From: Isotricha intestinalis
Taxonomy: Eukaryota; Ciliophora; Litostomatea; Vestibuliferida; Isotrichidae
Assembly: GCA_023807065.1 (NCBI GenBank)
Contig: JAJJLU010000346.1
Span: forward strand, 21,224-85,223
DNA: 64,000 nt
Direction: 5' to 3'
Part shown: positions 10,541 to 20,965 of the stretch, one piece after another
How the letters are laid out: every line of letters begins with the position of its first letter
How positions within the stretch are numbered: position 1 is the stretch's first letter
Made by a program: the position numbers and the translations under genes
Notes under the pieces: model-generated
Databases searched by the model: none
What the model was told of the DNA's origin: nothing
The model's input: the letters and a program-made list of their open reading frames with translations, nothing else

Positions 10541-11791
10541 ATGGGTTGTGGAAGTAGTAATGCTTTTAATAATGAATTATCTATACCAGATCTAAAAGAT
10601 AAAAAAGAAGAAAATGAAAAAAAAGAAAAAGAAAAAGAAAATGAAGTCATTAACAATAAAAGTGAAATTATAAATCCTCCAACTAATTTAATTTTATCAG
10701 ATAATTTAAGTAATATATACGTAGACTATCAATTTAATTTTAATCCAACAGATCAAAATTTACCTAATAACAATATATTATTATATACTTCAAAATATAA
10801 TCCAAATGGGAATTCTTTTATATTATGTGATAAATCAAAGCATTATGAAACAATAATGACAGAATTTAGAGAAACTCCAAATAAACTTTCATTGTATTAT
10901 TCCAAAGGTTCTAAATCTTCAATATTTATAAATCAAGATAAATTTTTTTTATTAATAGATGGAATATTTCAAATATATTGTCTAATTGATGGTCATGGTC
11001 CTTTTGGTGATATAATAGCTCAAATAATTCAAGATAAAATTTTTCAATATTGTACAAAACCAGAAAATCAAAAATTAAAAGAAAATTATGAAATGATTTT
11101 TAAAAATTTATATAATGAATTACAAGATTATTTAATAAAAAACGATGAAGAAAATGGTAATGAAAATGATTATGATTCAATTCTCTCAGGAGTATCAATA
11201 ACAATAATAATAAACCAAGATAAAAAATTATATTGTTCAAATATAGGTAACGTAACAGCTTTTTTATTTCATGTAGATAAAAAAAACCCAAGTTTACAAG
11301 GAATAGATATATTAACAATAGATGATTCAGATTTACAAAATTCAAAAAATCACCTTAATACATATTATGATATGTATAATATTCATGGTAATTATGATAT
11401 AATAGAAGAAAGAAGAAGAATATATGAAAATGGAGGAGAAATAAGAACAATAGCAGAAGAACCAAAACAAAGAATTTTTGTTAAAGGACAATATTATCCT
11501 GGTGTAATTAATACAAGAAGTATTGGAGATAGAATTGCAAATTGTATTGGTGTTATTAGTAAACCTCATATTTCTGAAAGAGATTTAGATTCTAAATGTA
11601 TTAATTATTTAGTTATGTATAGTGATGGAATTGGTATTAGTATTGATCCTGAAGATATTGTTAATATTATTAGAGGAAGAGTCGATAATCCTCATTCTAG
11701 TATTTATTCTGTAGTTGAACAAGCACATAATTTCTTTGCTGATGTAAATTATTTACCTGATATGACTTTTATTATGAAAGTTTTGGAGTAA
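10541..11791 (+). CDS. PP2C-family (PPM) phosphatase with N-terminal lipidation motif
   Basis: 416 residues. The start MGCGSS is a textbook N-myristoylation site with a likely palmitoylated Cys3, so the protein is probably membrane-tethered. Asn/Lys/Glu-rich residues 20-60 precede a PP2C fold: DGHGPFG (Asp150), SGVSITIII, CSNIGNVTAF, the RRRIYENGGEI block, NTRSIGDRIA, SDGIG (Asp362) and PDMTFI (Asp407). Metal-ligand aspartates therefore remain, so metal-dependent Ser/Thr phosphatase activity is plausible. Odd points are Gly-Asn where the family usually has Gly-Asp (GDSR motif) and Asp-Met for the final Asp-Asn. Expected targets are unknown. Confidence 0.85.
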   Translation: MGCGSSNAFNNELSIPDLKDKKEENEKKEKEKENEVINNKSEIINPPTNLILSDNLSNIYVDYQFNFNPTDQNLPNNNILLYTSKYNPNGNSFILCDKSKHYETIMTEFRETPNKLSLYYSKGSKSSIFINQDKFFLLIDGIFQIYCLIDGHGPFGDIIAQIIQDKIFQYCTKPENQKLKENYEMIFKNLYNELQDYLIKNDEENGNENDYDSILSGVSITIIINQDKKLYCSNIGNVTAFLFHVDKKNPSLQGIDILTIDDSDLQNSKNHLNTYYDMYNIHGNYDIIEERRRIYENGGEIRTIAEEPKQRIFVKGQYYPGVINTRSIGDRIANCIGVISKPHISERDLDSKCINYLVMYSDGIGISIDPEDIVNIIRGRVDNPHSSIYSVVEQAHNFFADVNYLPDMTFIMKVLE

Positions 11792-12043
11792 ATATTTATT
11801 TCATATTCTAATTCCAAAAATGTATCTTTTTCTTGTTTTATTAATATATAAAAAATTAATATATTATATCTAAATTAAAAAATTATTTCCTTAGGTATTT
11901 ATTGTTCTTCTTCTTAAGATTTAACATATATAAGAAATTTATAATAAAAATAAGAACAGAAAAGATTAGAAAATATATAAAAAAGATTTCATCATACTTC
12001 TTAGAATATTTTTTATAAATAAAAAATATTTAATTTAGAATAA

Positions 12044-12502
12044 ATGGAAAAAAGAATAGTAAGAGAATTAGAAGATCTAAAAAAGCAGCCAATAGAAGGT
12101 TGTAAAGCATCATTAATAAAAAATGAGGATTTATATCATTGGAAGGCTACTATAACAGGCCCAATAAATTCTCCATATGAAGGAGGAAAATTTAATTTAG
12201 AAATAAAATTACCGAAAGAATATCCATTAAAACCACCATTATGTCGATTTACTACAAAAATATTTCATCCTAATGTAAATGAAAAAGGGGGAATATGTTT
12301 AGATATATTAAATAAACAATGGAGTCCTGTTTTAACAATTGGAAAAGTTCTTCTTTCTATTACTTCTTTTTTGAATGAACCTAACACTGATCATTCTTTA
12401 AGACCTGATGTTGCTTTATTATATAGAAATAATAGAGAATTATATAATACAACTGCTCAAGAATGGACTGAAAAATATGCTAAGGTTAATAATGAAATAT
12501 AA
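12044..12502 (+). CDS. Ubiquitin-conjugating enzyme E2, UBC4/5 (UBE2D) type
   Basis: 152 residues, the usual length for a single UBC domain. Landmarks are W33 in HWKATITGP, PYEGGKF, YPLKPP, the HPN motif at 75-77 (FHPNVNEKGG), catalytic Cys85 in GGICLDIL, QWSPVLTIGKVLLSI and the C-terminal helix ending EWTEKYAKV. Cys85 falls at the same residue as in human UBE2D. The enzyme carries thioester-linked ubiquitin from E1 to RING-type E3s. The loop usually reading DPNPDDP is EPNTDHS here, a modest departure. The exact E2 class (D versus a related group) is less certain than the enzyme call. Confidence 0.93.
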   Translation: MEKRIVRELEDLKKQPIEGCKASLIKNEDLYHWKATITGPINSPYEGGKFNLEIKLPKEYPLKPPLCRFTTKIFHPNVNEKGGICLDILNKQWSPVLTIGKVLLSITSFLNEPNTDHSLRPDVALLYRNNRELYNTTAQEWTEKYAKVNNEI

Positions 12503-13077
12503 TAAATTATTTTTATATTTTTTTTTGAATCAAAAATATAATTTTATTTTTGTGTGTTGGATTTTGTAATTTTAATAAAAGCTTTACTTGTGTGATCTTT
12601 TTTGATAAATAGAAATAATTTTATTTTATTTTTTTTGAAATAAAAACTCTTTTGATATATAAATTTAATTATATATATAGACTTATTTTATTGAAAATAG
12701 TTACTTAAACAGGAAATAGTATTTTTTATTTTAATTTTTTTTTAATGTCTATTTGTTCGTTTTATTTAATTATTATTCTAAAATTATTAGAAAAAAAATT
12801 AAATGTCAATATAAAAAGAAACAAATTAAATATTATAAAAACATGAATCAAATAATTCATTTTGAAGAAGTTTTTTATTTAATTTTAATGTTATCATTTT
12901 ATATAATGTTTTTACTTAAAAATAGTTATCTTAGAATTTAAAAAAAACAATAATAATTAAACAATCTTTATTTTTTTTATTGAATAAATAGAATATTTAT
13001 ATAATAATTGTTTTTTTATTTGATATGATTAATTAAGTGAATTAATTAGTTTTATTTTTTTAATTATTAAAATTAAA
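12503..13077. other. A/T-rich spacer, no gene seen
   Basis: About 575 bases between the E2 stop and the stop of the minus-strand membrane coiled-coil gene. A short open stretch near 12843-12941 (MNQIIHFEEVF...) is hydrophobic and composition-driven, and I do not call it. No RNA gene is recognised. Confidence 0.5.
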
Positions 13078-13602
13078 TTATAATTTATCTTCTATTTCTT
13101 TAATTAATTTTTCAAGATTAGAATTTGATTTTGCAACTCTTTCAGTTTCATCAATGACTAATTGATTTTCTTCTTTTTTTTGTTTGTATGTTTCTTCATA
13201 TTGAATATTCATTTTTTCAATTCCATCATTTGCTTTATTTAATTTTTCAAATTCAGTTCTTAATTCATTTAAATTCTCTTGAAGAGATATATTTTTTTTT
13301 TTTAAATCAGAGACAGTGTCTGAATGTATTTTATAATATGTATCTGCATTTTTTCCTTGTTCTTTATATCTATTAAATAAAAAGAGTGTTCTGTTTTTTT
13401 GTTGTGTTAAATCTTCAATATCGTTATTATATTTTTTAATTGATATTGAATCACTTATTATGAATATTATGAATAAAACTATAAATAATAAACTCATAAA
13501 TAAATATAATAATTTAAATAGTCCACGTCTTGATTTTATGAATAAATTTTTGTTTTTTACATTTAAATCTAAATTGTCTAATTGTTTAAATGTATTTTCC
13601 AT
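13078..13602 (-). CDS. Single-TM coiled-coil protein, unknown
   Basis: 174 residues. A basic stretch (KNLFIKSRRGLFK) leads into one strongly hydrophobic helix at about 28-49 (LLYLFMSLLFIVLFIIFIIS). The remaining 120 residues are heptad-like and charged (LKKKNISLQENLNELRTEF), predicting a long coiled coil. The positive-inside rule suggests a signal-anchor protein with the coil on the far side of the membrane, or a tail facing an organelle lumen. No known domain is recognised. Confidence 0.7.
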   Translation of the reverse strand: MENTFKQLDNLDLNVKNKNLFIKSRRGLFKLLYLFMSLLFIVLFIIFIISDSISIKKYNNDIEDLTQQKNRTLFLFNRYKEQGKNADTYYKIHSDTVSDLKKKNISLQENLNELRTEFEKLNKANDGIEKMNIQYEETYKQKKEENQLVIDETERVAKSNSNLEKLIKEIEDKL

Positions 13603-13909
13603 TTATAAAATAAAATAATAAAACTACTTATTAATTTATTAATCATATTAAAATATAATTATTATAATTCAAAGTATTATTCACATTATATTACAATAAA
13701 ATTTTTAAATTTATATATTAATATAATATAAGTATTGATTTATCTTTATATTTGATTTTTTTTTAAAAAAATATAAACCAATTAAAAAAAAATATTTTTT
13801 GATATTCAATTTAAAAGTTCATTAATTAATTTATTTATAGAAAAATAATATATTTTCATAAATCTATATTTTTAGATAAAAATCATTTTTAATTTAATAA
13901 AAAACATAA
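13603..13909. other. Divergent intergenic region
   Basis: About 307 bases of A/T-rich DNA between the start codons of the minus-strand coiled-coil gene and the plus-strand Pumilio gene. It must hold both promoters if the gene models are right. No specific element can be named. Confidence 0.45.
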
Positions 13910-16082
13910 ATGATATTATCATATAATGTAATTCAAAAAGATCAAGATTCATCAACAGATTCAATAAAAGAAGAAGGAATAAATGAAATAAAAAATATAA
14001 TGAATACCAACAAAAAAAGTAAAAAATAAAAATAAAAAAATTTTAGATAATATATCCCAAAAAAATTCAGAAAATAATACTAAAAATGAATGGTCAGAAG
14101 AAAAAGTTAGTTTAAATAATTCAAGCCAAATAAGTAAAATTGATTTACAAAGTCAAAGTAATAAGTTCTTCATTAAAAGAAAGTTTATCAAGAGCAGAAG
14201 AATGTATTCAAAAAGATATTTTATTAGTTATTGATGGAGAAAATTCTGTAAGATACTTTAATTTAATTTTTAGAAAAGAAATTTCAATGAAAATAAAGAT
14301 AAAAAATTAGAAAGCATTGAATTAGGATTAAATTTATCAAATGAAAATTCGTTTCAAAGTCACGGAAGCAAAAATTTTATTTTAAAATCAGATTTTTTAG
14401 AAAATACAAATATATCAAAAGAAGATAATTTTAATAATTCATCAAATCGATTTAAATAGTAAAATAATTAAAAATTAAAAATTTATAGTTATATGGATAA
14501 TAATAAAAATGAAAACGAACTTCAAAGCAATCAAAATATAAAAAGTAATTATTATAATAAAAACATAAAAGAAAATTATTATCCCGAAAAAGAAAATAAT
14601 AAATTTATAAATAATATAACAGAAAACATTTCAAATCAAGAAACAAACGATATAACAAATAGAATAAATTTAATGAATATAAACTCATATAAACCTCAAA
14701 ATAATTTTCAATATCAACTTCCTCAAAATCAATATAATAACAATTCAATGAATATAAATAATAATAATATAGAAAATATTCAAAATAATATATTTTATAA
14801 TTATTCAGAAAATGATATAATAGAAGATTGTGTAAATTTATGTAAAGAACAAACAGAATGTAGATATCTTCAGAAGAAAATATCAGAAAATCCAAAATTA
14901 GCTTATGAAGTTATTTACCCAAAAGTAAAAGATAAAATAATCGAATTATCATGTGATCAATTTGGTAATTATTTTATTCAAAAAGTAATTGAATATTTAA
15001 AAATAGAACAAATAAGTGAATTACTTTATAAAAAAATTTCTAATCATTTTCGTTCTTTATGCTTTAATCAACATGGAACAAGAGTAATTCAAAAAATATT
15101 TGAAAGAATAATTAATGATGATAACTTATTAAATTATTATACATTATTATTAAATCCAAATTTAAATGATTTTATTATTGATGGAAATGCAACTCATATA
15201 ATAATAAAATATGTATCTTTAATTCCTTCTCCAAAAAATGATTTTATAATTCAATTTTTAAGTGATAATATATTTGAATTAGCAACAAAAAAACATTCTT
15301 GTTGTGCTTTGCAAAAATGTATTGAATTAGCTAATCAAAAACAAAAAAAATTTTTATTTTTATCTGTTGCTAATAAATCTTTTGGTTTATTTACTGATCA
15401 ATTTGGAAATTATGTCGTTCAATATGTTGTTAATGCTTGTGATTATGAAATTAATAAAATTATAGTTTCTAATTTATTATATGATATTCCTAAATTTGCT
15501 TCACAAAAATTTTCTTCTAATGTTATTGAAAAATGTTTAGATTGTTCAGATGAAGAAACTAAAGATTTAATTGTTAAAAATTTCTGTGATGAAAAATTAG
15601 TTCAAACACTTTTATTTGATATGTATGGTAATTATGTTCTACAAAAAACAATGATTATTGCTAAACAACCTTTTAGATCTAAATTTTTTGCTATTGTTGG
15701 TCCTATAATGGAAAATTTAAAAGTTTTATCTTTTGGACAAAAATTATATAATAAATTATTATCTTCTTTCCCAGAATTAAATATTTATGTCAAAGCACAA
15801 AATAAATTAAATGTGAAAAAAAAAAATAAAAAAGACAATAATACTTTTATTAATAATAATTTAGGAATGAATATGAATAATATGATTTTTAATAATGGAA
15901 ATGGACAATTTTTTAATCCTTATCAATATCAAAGAAATTTATCAATGATAAATAATATGATGAATATTAATAATTTTGTAAATAATGCAAATTTAAATAA
16001 TCAAATAGGATTTATGGGAAACAATTATTTCAATAATTGTAATTATAATTTTTTTGGAAACATGAATAATAATTATATATAA
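13910..16082 (+). CDS. Pumilio/PUF RNA-binding protein, multi-exon
   Basis: Proposed exons are 13910-14018, 14047-14157, 14180-14247, 14274-14458 and 14489-16082, giving 688 residues. Introns of 28, 26 and 30 nt (14019, 14248, 14459) have GTAA...TAG ends and keep frame. The 22-nt intron 14158-14179 (ends AAAAG) is less sure; otherwise a one-base frame error sits there. The last exon, with an ATG at 14493, could wrongly be taken as the whole gene. Eight PUF repeats occupy about 14840-15780: ECRYLQ, GNYFIQ, GTRVIQ, ATHIII, SCCALQ, GNYVVQ, SSNVIE, GNYVLQ. By the PUF code, repeats 8 to 6 read UGU, so a UGUAnAUA-like target is inferred; repeat 4 (T-H-I) is atypical. PUF proteins repress or localise mRNAs. 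The tail is Asn/Met-rich. Confidence 0.85.
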
Positions 16083-16245
16083 AATAAATTATAAGAAATA
16101 TAGGAATTTTTTATAAACTATAGTTTCAATTTAAATATTAATAAAATAAATTTATGTTATAAATTAAAATAAATTTAAAAACCTAAAATAATTGTATTGA
16201 ATTTAATTGTATAAAAACAATGAAATTTATTTTTTATTATCATAA

Positions 16246-16971
16246 ATGGAAGATGATGATTATGAGATTCCAAATGAAATAAATTCTCCAAAAAGTATTA
16301 GTAATGATTCAATAGATTCTTTACCTGAAATAAATAAAAGAATTCAACTTTTTTTTAAAATTTGTTTTTTAGTTCTTTCATTAATATCTTGTATATTAGG
16401 TATATTTATATTAATAAATAAAGAATTTTATTTAATTAAATCTTTCAAACAATATTATTATCTTATTTTATTTGTTATAATATATTCAACAGGAACTATA
16501 AGTGCTTTTTTATTATCTTTGCTTATATCAATAATAATGTATTTAATTTCATTTTTTTTTAATATTTTTAATGATAAAAAAGAAATAATAAAAAATAAAG
16601 AAATAATTAATGAATTAGATTTAATTTATCAACAAGAAAAAAATTCAATTATTTCATATACTTTTTCAATATATACTGTAATAATTATTATAGAATATTT
16701 ACTTAATATTCCATATGGTATTTTTTTAATATTAGAATTAATTCAAGATGAAAAATATAAAGTATATAAATCTTATTTTTTCTTATATGGATTTATTTGT
16801 TTAAATATATTAATTGGAATTTCTTTATTAATTATTTTTTTCTTTAGTATCATTTGTATTAAATCAAATTATTCAATAAGACAAAACAAAAATATAATTG
16901 ATAATTTAGATTTAGTTGGAGTTACTAAAGAAGTTGAAATGGCTTTTTATCAATATAAAGAAATTAAATAA
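16246..16971 (+). CDS. Multi-pass membrane protein, unknown
   Basis: 241 residues with an acidic N-terminus (MEDDDYEIPNE) and hydrophobic stretches at about 36-57, 71-107, 139-165 and 176-206, giving four to five helices. The loop after the second stretch is charged (NDKKEIIKNKEII), and the C-tail ends VEMAFYQYKEIK. No family motif is recognised. The spacing from the Pumilio stop is about 160 bases. A small tetraspan-like protein is one possibility, but the Cys pattern of tetraspanins is absent. Confidence 0.65.
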   Translation: MEDDDYEIPNEINSPKSISNDSIDSLPEINKRIQLFFKICFLVLSLISCILGIFILINKEFYLIKSFKQYYYLILFVIIYSTGTISAFLLSLLISIIMYLISFFFNIFNDKKEIIKNKEIINELDLIYQQEKNSIISYTFSIYTVIIIIEYLLNIPYGIFLILELIQDEKYKVYKSYFFLYGFICLNILIGISLLIIFFFSIICIKSNYSIRQNKNIIDNLDLVGVTKEVEMAFYQYKEIK

Positions 16972-17044
16972 ATTCATATTATTGCTATAATTAAATAAAG
17001 ATATTTAATTTTTTATTTTTTATACTTTTTTTAAAGTTTATAAA

Positions 17045-18319
17045 TTAAGTATTTTTATGATAAAAAATAGTATTATCCATATTTGAAAAAGAAGTTTGTT
17101 TAAGCATTTCATCAAGTCTTTGAATTCTAGTTCTTAAACCTTCCAAAGCTTCAGATTTAATAGGAGTATTTCTCCCTTTATATTTACTACTATTATTATA
17201 ATAATAATAATTATTATTATTATTTTTATTCATTTCTAAATCAATACTAAAAGATCTATTTTGTCTTTGATTATAATATGAATTATTTCCATTTGGTTTA
17301 TTATTATTATTTATTTGAATATTATTAGATTTATATGAATTTGAATTATAAGAACTATTATTATCTTCACATTTCATTATTTTAATTCCTTTAGAAGGAT
17401 AACTTGGAGAATTAAAATAATAACTTTTAGTTTTATTTCTTAATTGTGGAGTTGGTGGCTTTTGATTTATAGAATAATTATTAATATTATCTTCTTTAAT
17501 AAAAGATCTTTGTTCTTCTGGATTTATTATATTAATATTACTATTATTTGGTAACATATAAATATTTGATTCATAATTTTTATTTTTTTGTTCATTATAA
17601 AAATCTGTATATTCCATTTTACTTTTTTCTAATTTTTCATTCAATTCTTTATTTGAATTCATTACATTTTCTAATCTTTCAAATAATTCTTTGTTTTGAT
17701 TTTTATATAATTCTAAATCTTTTGAAATTTTTTGATTAATAGTAATTAAATGATTTATTAAATCTTCAAATAATGAAATATCAATTATTTGATTTTCATC
17801 ATCATTAATTTTAATTCCTAATTGAGTAAATAAATCTTTTTTAGAATGTAAAAAATCATCAATTCCTTTTTGTCTTTCAACTAATAAACAATTATCTCTT
17901 TTTAATATTTCAAATTGTTCTTCTATTTCATTTATATAATTATTATATCTTTCATTTTCTTCAATTCCGTTTTTTTCTTTTAATAAATTTAAATTATTTA
18001 ATCTTTCTTCAAAAGAATCTGATTCAATTTTTAAATTTTCATATTGCTTTTTTAATTTATTTAAACTTTCTTCAAGTAATTCATTATGTCTTTTTAAATA
18101 ATCATTTTCATATTTAAGATTTGAATTTTCTAAATGTAATTCTGATAAATTATTTTCAAAATTTTTCTCCTTTTCTGATAAAATTTGACTTGATGATGAT
18201 GGCTTTGATAATTGTTTTATATCTTCTGTTTCAATTCTATTATTTTTAAATTTTGATATTGTTTCATCTACTTGACTTAATATTTCTCTATATTCTTCAA
18301 AGTTAATATCAGAAGACAT
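17045..18319 (-). CDS. Coiled-coil protein with Asn-rich tail, unknown
   Basis: 424 residues from the ATG at 18317-18319 (MSSDINFEEYREIL). An upstream in-frame ATG at 18370 would add 17 hydrophobic residues (MLFIFFIYLIFLKYKFK), which look like translated A/T spacer, so I prefer the later start. Residues about 5-255 form a nearly continuous coiled coil (LKYENDYLKRHNELLEESL). The C-terminal part is Asn/Ser/Tyr-rich, with a Pro motif (KPPTPQLRNK) and a final helix (LEGLRTRIQRLDEMLKQT). A structural role in the cytoskeleton or centrosome is possible but unproven. Confidence 0.65.
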   Translation of the reverse strand: MSSDINFEEYREILSQVDETISKFKNNRIETEDIKQLSKPSSSSQILSEKEKNFENNLSELHLENSNLKYENDYLKRHNELLEESLNKLKKQYENLKIESDSFEERLNNLNLLKEKNGIEENERYNNYINEIEEQFEILKRDNCLLVERQKGIDDFLHSKKDLFTQLGIKINDDENQIIDISLFEDLINHLITINQKISKDLELYKNQNKELFERLENVMNSNKELNEKLEKSKMEYTDFYNEQKNKNYESNIYMLPNNSNINIINPEEQRSFIKEDNINNYSINQKPPTPQLRNKTKSYYFNSPSYPSKGIKIMKCEDNNSSYNSNSYKSNNIQINNNNKPNGNNSYYNQRQNRSFSIDLEMNKNNNNNYYYYNNSSKYKGRNTPIKSEALEGLRTRIQRLDEMLKQTSFSNMDNTIFYHKNT

Positions 18320-18485
18320 TTTAAATTTATATTTTAAAAAAATTAAATATATAAAAAATATAAACAACATCTAAAATATATTTTCAATGAAATATTTATT
18401 AAATAATTAAAAAAAAGATAAAATAATAATATAAATAATAAAAAAAATATAAGAATAAAAAATTAAAAAAGAATAATAAAAAAAG

Positions 18486-19810
18486 ATGGAGTATAAATTA
18501 AAAAGAGGAGAAGTAGTATGGGCAAAACTAAAAGGATTTCCTTGGTGGCCAGCAATAGTAAGAAAAATATATATATAATAAAATTAAAGCTTTCAGAAAA
18601 TGAAATAAAAAAAAATAATCCAAATATAGAATCTCAAGTTTTAGTAAAATTTATAGGAGAAATGACACATTCAATAATTTCAATATCTAAGATAAAACCT
18701 TATGAACAATTCAAAAAAGAATGTAGTAATACTAAAAAATTAAAATTAATTAATGCTATACAAATTGCCGATAAAATATTTAAAGGAGAAATGACTTATG
18801 AACAACATTATTATTTATGTCAAAAAGGAATTGATTCTTGTCAAAAACAAACTTTATATATTTTAGAAAAAATGAAAAAAGAAAAAAAAAATATGAAAAA
18901 TAATAAAGAAAATAATTATTTAGGAAATAAAAGAAATAATTGTAATAATATTTCTAATAATTTTATAAATGGAAGAGATTTACAAATTCAAATAGAAGAT
19001 TTTATTTATTATAAAAAAGGAATTCCAATTGAAGAATATAAAGATATTTTTAATAAAATGAAATTAATGATTGAAAATAATAAAATTAATAATAATTTAA
19101 TGCAATCTTTAATTAAATTATTAAGGTTTTTACATAATACAAGAAATTTCAATGAAGAAATTATTTCTATGGATTTTTTTATAGAGTTTCAAAATATAAT
19201 AAAAAATAAAATTCTATTAACTTTATTTGAAACAAATAATTTAAATTTAGAAGAAAAAAATATTGAAAAAGTAAATATTGAAGAATTAGAAAAGCAAATA
19301 GATAATTATAATTTAGAATTAGAACAAAGTTCTTTATCAATGTCATCAACAAAGAAAAATAAAAATAAAATTGAAACAAACGAAGAATCAATTATTTCTT
19401 ATTCAGGAAGTAAATATGATGATAATAAATCTAAAGTAGTAATTACTCCATTAGATCAATTAAGTATATTTGAATTATTAAATTCTTTTGAAAATGAAAA
19501 TAATTTAAATTTAAATATTAAAGAATCTATTAATAAAGATGATATAATAAAACAAATGAAAAATTTATCTCAAATAAAAAGTAATAATGATAATCAAATT
19601 AAAGATTATTATCTAAGAAGAACTATTTGTTTAAAATTATATAATGTTTTTGAAGTTTTATTTAAAAATATGAATGTTTCAAAAAGTGATATAAAGAATT
19701 TATGTATGGGACTTGAATGCAAAGCTAGAAATTGTGATAATGAAATGTCTTCAACATATAAAAATCATATTAATCATATATTCAAACTCATAAAACAATA
19801 TTTTATTTAA
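18486..19810 (+). CDS. PWWP-domain protein with possible TFIIS/LEDGF-like helical domains
   Basis: Exons 18486-18557 and 18590-19810 flank a 32-nt intron (GTAAGA...TTAAAG) and give 430 residues. The intron cuts the PWWP domain: exon 1 reads KRGEVVWAKLKGFPWWPAI and exon 2 resumes LSENEIKK...VLVKFIGEMTHSIISISKIKPY. The ATG at 18518 is internal to this frame model and should be ignored. The middle (about 150-235, ending MQSLIKLLRFLHNTRNFNEE) resembles the helical bundle of LEDGF/TFIIS N-domains. The end (RRTICLKLYNVFEVLF ... MSSTYKNHINHIFKLI) recalls the TFIIS central domain; both are tentative. PWWP domains bind methylated H3K36 nucleosomes, so a transcription-elongation chromatin role is inferred. 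Confidence 0.82.
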
Positions 19811-20068
19811 TAATTAAAATTATTAAATATAGATGTAAATATAATTTCAGACTTTTATGAAGTTATAAATTAGAGAATTAATTTTTAATATATATATTAT
19901 AAAAAGTAAACTTATTTTTTTTTATTATTTAAAATTTTTATTATCAATCAAATTATTTTATTATATTTATAAATAAAATCCAAGGATTATATTTTAAAAC
20001 AATAAAGAAATTTTTATTGATAATTAACAATATATTTTTTGGTTAATTTATAGTTATTTTTAATATAT

Positions 20069-20965
20069 TTAAAAAATATTACATATAGCAATATTTGTAT
20101 TAGCTGCAATAGAACTTGGTAAATTAAATATTAAATTTCCTAAATTTTGACAGGTTTGAATAATATGCTTTAGTATTAAAGGACTTCTTTGAGATGTTTT
20201 TATTCTATTCAGATAATTATTAATAGTTAAGTGTCCATCTCTTATATTTTGATTTACATAAAATCTAAATTTTATATATTGAATATATAAAAAAATAAAA
20301 TAAAACGAATTTTTTTTAAAGAAATAACCATATATTGTAATGAAAATATTCATTTCGAAAAAATTTGCATATCTTAAAATAATATCTTTAAAAGAAAGAA
20401 TTTTACTAAAAATAAAATTATGAAATAAAGCATTTGATTCTTTACAAATAAAAAAAAAAGTATTAAATAAAATAGGGATTCCAATAAATATATTATGAGA
20501 ATTATCAATACATAATAAAATTAAAAGAATTAAACAACTAAAACTTTCATTATTAATAACCCTATTAAAATATTGTTGATTTAATTTAGGTAGTCCTTCA
20601 TTTTTAATTAAATTATAAATATAATAACCAAGAAGTAACTTAATTGAAGTAGGATAATGAATAAAAAAACTTAAAAAAGAAGTAACACTTAATATAATAT
20701 CAGTACAAATAAAAATAACATCTCCATTATTATTATTATAATTATTATTATTATTATTTCTTTCATTATTTCTTTGATTTAAATTATTATTTCCAGGAAT
20801 ATAGTTAATATCAAAATTAGGATCCACTTTTAATTTATAAAATTTTTTTTTATAATAAAGAATACGACTTTGAGGAGGAGGAGGAAATATATTTTCTAAA
20901 TAATTTTTCCATTCTTCTGAATTATCCCAATCGTATCTTATAAACTCCATGTATTTACTTTCCAT
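20069..20965 (-). CDS. TMEM33: TMEM33/Pom33-family membrane protein
   Basis: 298 residues. An N-terminal extension (YDWDNSEEWKNYLENIFPPPP, then KKKFYKLKVDPNFDINY) is followed by an Asn-rich insert (about 65-80) and a four-helix membrane region beginning VIFICTDIILSVTSFLSFFIH. The last part (FFEMNIFITIYGYF ... FLYIQYIKFRFYVNQNIRD, LKHIIQTCQNLGNL) lines up by eye with the conserved end of TMEM33. Relatives shape the endoplasmic reticulum and nuclear envelope. I believe the N-terminal Trp/Pro block is typical of protist members, but this should be checked. Confidence 0.7.
   Translation of the reverse strand: MESKYMEFIRYDWDNSEEWKNYLENIFPPPPQSRILYYKKKFYKLKVDPNFDINYIPGNNNLNQRNNERNNNNNNYNNNNGDVIFICTDIILSVTSFLSFFIHYPTSIKLLLGYYIYNLIKNEGLPKLNQQYFNRVINNESFSCLILLILLCIDNSHNIFIGIPILFNTFFFICKESNALFHNFIFSKILSFKDIILRYANFFEMNIFITIYGYFFKKNSFYFIFLYIQYIKFRFYVNQNIRDGHLTINNYLNRIKTSQRSPLILKHIIQTCQNLGNLIFNLPSSIAANTNIAICNIF

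Noticed and set aside
12753..12941. A 62-codon open frame with a hydrophobic end.
   Set aside because: No ATG at its start, no homology signal, and typical A/T-driven hydrophobic translation.
17195..17230. AAT/ATT triplet runs (here and in many genes) as microsatellite loci of interest.
   Set aside because: They encode Asn runs inside coding sequence, which is general for such AT-rich protist genomes.
18320..18370. Upstream ATG giving a hydrophobic N-terminus to the coiled-coil protein.
   Set aside because: The added residues are translated A/T spacer without signal-peptide polarity; the ATG at 18317-18319 has an A-rich context and starts the charged protein.
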